A stretch of 6,433 nucleotides of DNA, from assembly GCA_016177515.1 (NCBI GenBank), contig JACOUZ010000339.1, positions 1-6,433 of the forward strand, in the 5' to 3' direction. Shown here piece by piece: positions 5,312 through 6,433 of this stretch. Positions within the stretch are counted from its first letter, which is position 1. The number at the start of each line of letters is the position of its first letter. The notes below the pieces were generated by a model. It was given only the letters and a program-made list of their open reading frames with translations, searched no databases and had not been told where the DNA came from. Source of the DNA: Acidobacteriota bacterium (GTDB lineage Bacteria > Acidobacteriota > Polarisedimenticolia > Gp22-AA2). A program made the position numbers and the translations under genes.

Positions 5312-6433
5312 TCAGCTTCTGTAATCCTCGTAGGGACGCTGGTTCCAGACGCGCGCCCGGAAATCGGTCCCGCCGCCCCCGTGCAGCTCGGCGAGAATGC
5401 GGCGCGCCACCTCGAGCTCGCGCACCACCTCCCGCCGGTCCTGGTACATGTAGGGATCCTCGACCGATTCGGGGGCGATGGCCAGCTTCTGCTCCAGGGC
5501 CTTAATCAGCTCCTCCTGGATGGCAATCGCCTTGCGGCGCGCCTCCTCGACGAGGGCGGAGCTGGCCCCGCGCTCGATGTCGAAGAGCGTGGCGAAGGTC
5601 TCGTAGACGCGCTCGTAGACGCGCGAGGCGTTGTCGCGCGCGTCGCGCAGGGCCGCCTCGAGATCCCGCGCGTTGAGCGTTGTCGGGTCGAGCGGCCGCG
5701 GGCGCTTCGGCCCGCCCAGACGGGTGTGCGTCAGGTAGGACGGGAACAGGCCCTTGATCGTCTCGCCCACGGGCTTGATGGCGTGGCCGTCCGGGCCCGT
5801 TCCCTTGGGCTGGATTCCCTGCAGGATCACCTGGCCGACTTCCGGCCGCAGGACCTCCTTGGGAGGCAGGAAGCCGAAGCGCAGAATGTCCTGCACGCCG
5901 GTGCCGCTCATCGTGATGTGGTGCTCGCGCCCGTGCGGGCAGGTCTTCTCCGAGGCCACGGCGCCGCAGCGCGTGCAGTAGAACGATTCGCGGAAGAAGA
6001 TTGGCTCGATGCCCAGCTCGTCCCTGCCGTAGTCGGAAAAGATCTTCTGCGACGCGTACGGATCGTAGAAGTTCCCGAAGCCGGCGTGATCGCGTCCGAC
6101 GATGAAATGCGTGCAGCCGAAGTTGCGGCGGATGAGCGCGTGCAGGATCGCCTCGCGCGGCCCGGCGTATTGCATCGTGATCCGCAGGGGGGCCATCGCC
6201 ACGCGGTCGGCGGGGAAGTACTCGCGCAGGGCCACCTCGTACGCCTGGATGCGGAACTCGTTCCGGATGTAAGCGCGCCGGGTCGTCTCGACGACCGGGT
6301 GGATGAACAGACCGTCGAAGATCTCGAGGGCGCACTTCTGCAGATGCTCGTGCCCCCGGTGCAGCGGGTTGGCGGTCTGGAAGGCCACCACGGTGTTCCA
6401 GCCGCGCACCTCGTGGAACAGGCGCCAGGCGTC
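5312..6433 (-). CDS. sat: ATP sulfurylase (sulfate adenylyltransferase), 3' part
   Basis: 373 residues are visible; the 5' end, expected to encode the N-terminal PUA-like domain, lies beyond the window edge. The enzyme makes APS and pyrophosphate from ATP and sulfate in the cytoplasm, or runs in reverse in sulfur oxidisers. Visible motifs (numbered from the edge): QTANPLHRGHE (19-29, the HxxH nucleotide motif), YAGPREA, IVGRDHAG (111-118), FYCTRCG...CPH (Cys153, Cys156, Cys165, His167; the zinc site of many bacterial and archaeal enzymes), SGTGVQ (176-181) and LPPKEVLRPEV. Two positions usually Arg are changed: Ala21 in QxRNP and Gln181 in SGTxxR. After about residue 244 there is no APS kinase P-loop but a charged, mostly helical extension of about 130 residues. 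The GTG at 6409 is internal: the frame continues upstream as DAWRLFHEVRGW, typical of the family. The neighbours are not sulfur genes. Family assignment is secure; activity is less so. Confidence 0.92.
   Translation of the reverse strand, partial: DAWRLFHEVRGWNTVVAFQTANPLHRGHEHLQKCALEIFDGLFIHPVVETTRRAYIRNEFRIQAYEVALREYFPADRVAMAPLRITMQYAGPREAILHALIRRNFGCTHFIVGRDHAGFGNFYDPYASQKIFSDYGRDELGIEPIFFRESFYCTRCGAVASEKTCPHGREHHITMSGTGVQDILRFGFLPPKEVLRPEVGQVILQGIQPKGTGPDGHAIKPVGETIKGLFPSYLTHTRLGGPKRPRPLDPTTLNARDLEAALRDARDNASRVYERVYETFATLFDIERGASSALVEEARRKAIAIQEELIKALEQKLAIAPESVEDPYMYQDRREVVRELEVARRILAELHGGGGTDFRARVWNQRPYEDYRS

Noticed and set aside
5502..6335. 277-codon open frame on the - strand inside the sat region
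   Set aside because: It is a shifted-frame shadow of sat, rich in Arg, Pro and Gly. The sat frame carries all enzyme motifs.
1..6433. CRISPR array, tRNA, rRNA, insertion sequence or toxin-antitoxin pair
   Set aside because: No regularly spaced repeats, cloverleaf with TTCGA arm, transposase motifs or small paired genes were seen on either strand.

Overview
The window is high-GC DNA (mostly around 65-70% by eye) from a bacterium with canonical sigma-70-type promoters, Shine-Dalgarno sites and intrinsic terminators. The gene set (lipoproteins with a 'TLSSxTxxxGD...PxGSxVxGxV' domain, TPR proteins, a histone-H1-like protein and a zinc-type ATP sulfurylase) fits an uncultivated Acidobacteriota-like or neighbouring high-GC soil or sediment lineage. 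That placement is inference; no marker gene is present.

Layout. Positions 1-290 are a non-coding leader with a marked AT-rich island (about 32% GC at 101-150). Two paralogous lipoprotein genes follow on the + strand (291-839 and 933-1760). Both carry the same beta-barrel-like domain, and the second adds a glycine-zipper segment. A strong bidirectional terminator (about 1821-1883) separates them from the remaining genes, all of which lie on the - strand. Read from right to left these are: the 3' part of an ATP sulfurylase gene (sat, 5312 to beyond 6433); a GTG-initiated H1-like basic protein (4868-5215) with its own promoter, which has a palindrome between -35 and -10, and its own terminator; a two-gene TPR operon (4186-4689, then 2663-4189) behind a near-consensus promoter; and a small secreted cysteine-containing protein of unknown function (1948-2391). 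The 271-nt gap at 2392-2662 holds only a weak promoter candidate and a Shine-Dalgarno site.

How the genes relate. The lipoprotein pair probably arose by duplication and acts at the cell envelope. The TPR pair looks co-transcribed and overlapping: a cytoplasmic TPR protein followed by an apparently exported TPR protein whose start codon is not canonical. Sat would make APS for sulfur metabolism. No partner of sat (APS kinase, APS reductase) is visible, so assimilatory and dissimilatory roles cannot be told apart.

Most worth a second look: (1) two normally conserved arginines of ATP sulfurylase replaced (Ala in the QxRNP motif, Gln in the SGTxxR motif), plus an alpha-helical C-terminal extension where some relatives carry APS kinase; (2) the missing start codon of the second TPR gene; (3) the palindromic operator candidate inside the H1-like promoter; (4) the VirB10/TrbI-reminiscent lipoprotein pair. 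I did not find a clear-cut novel multi-gene system.
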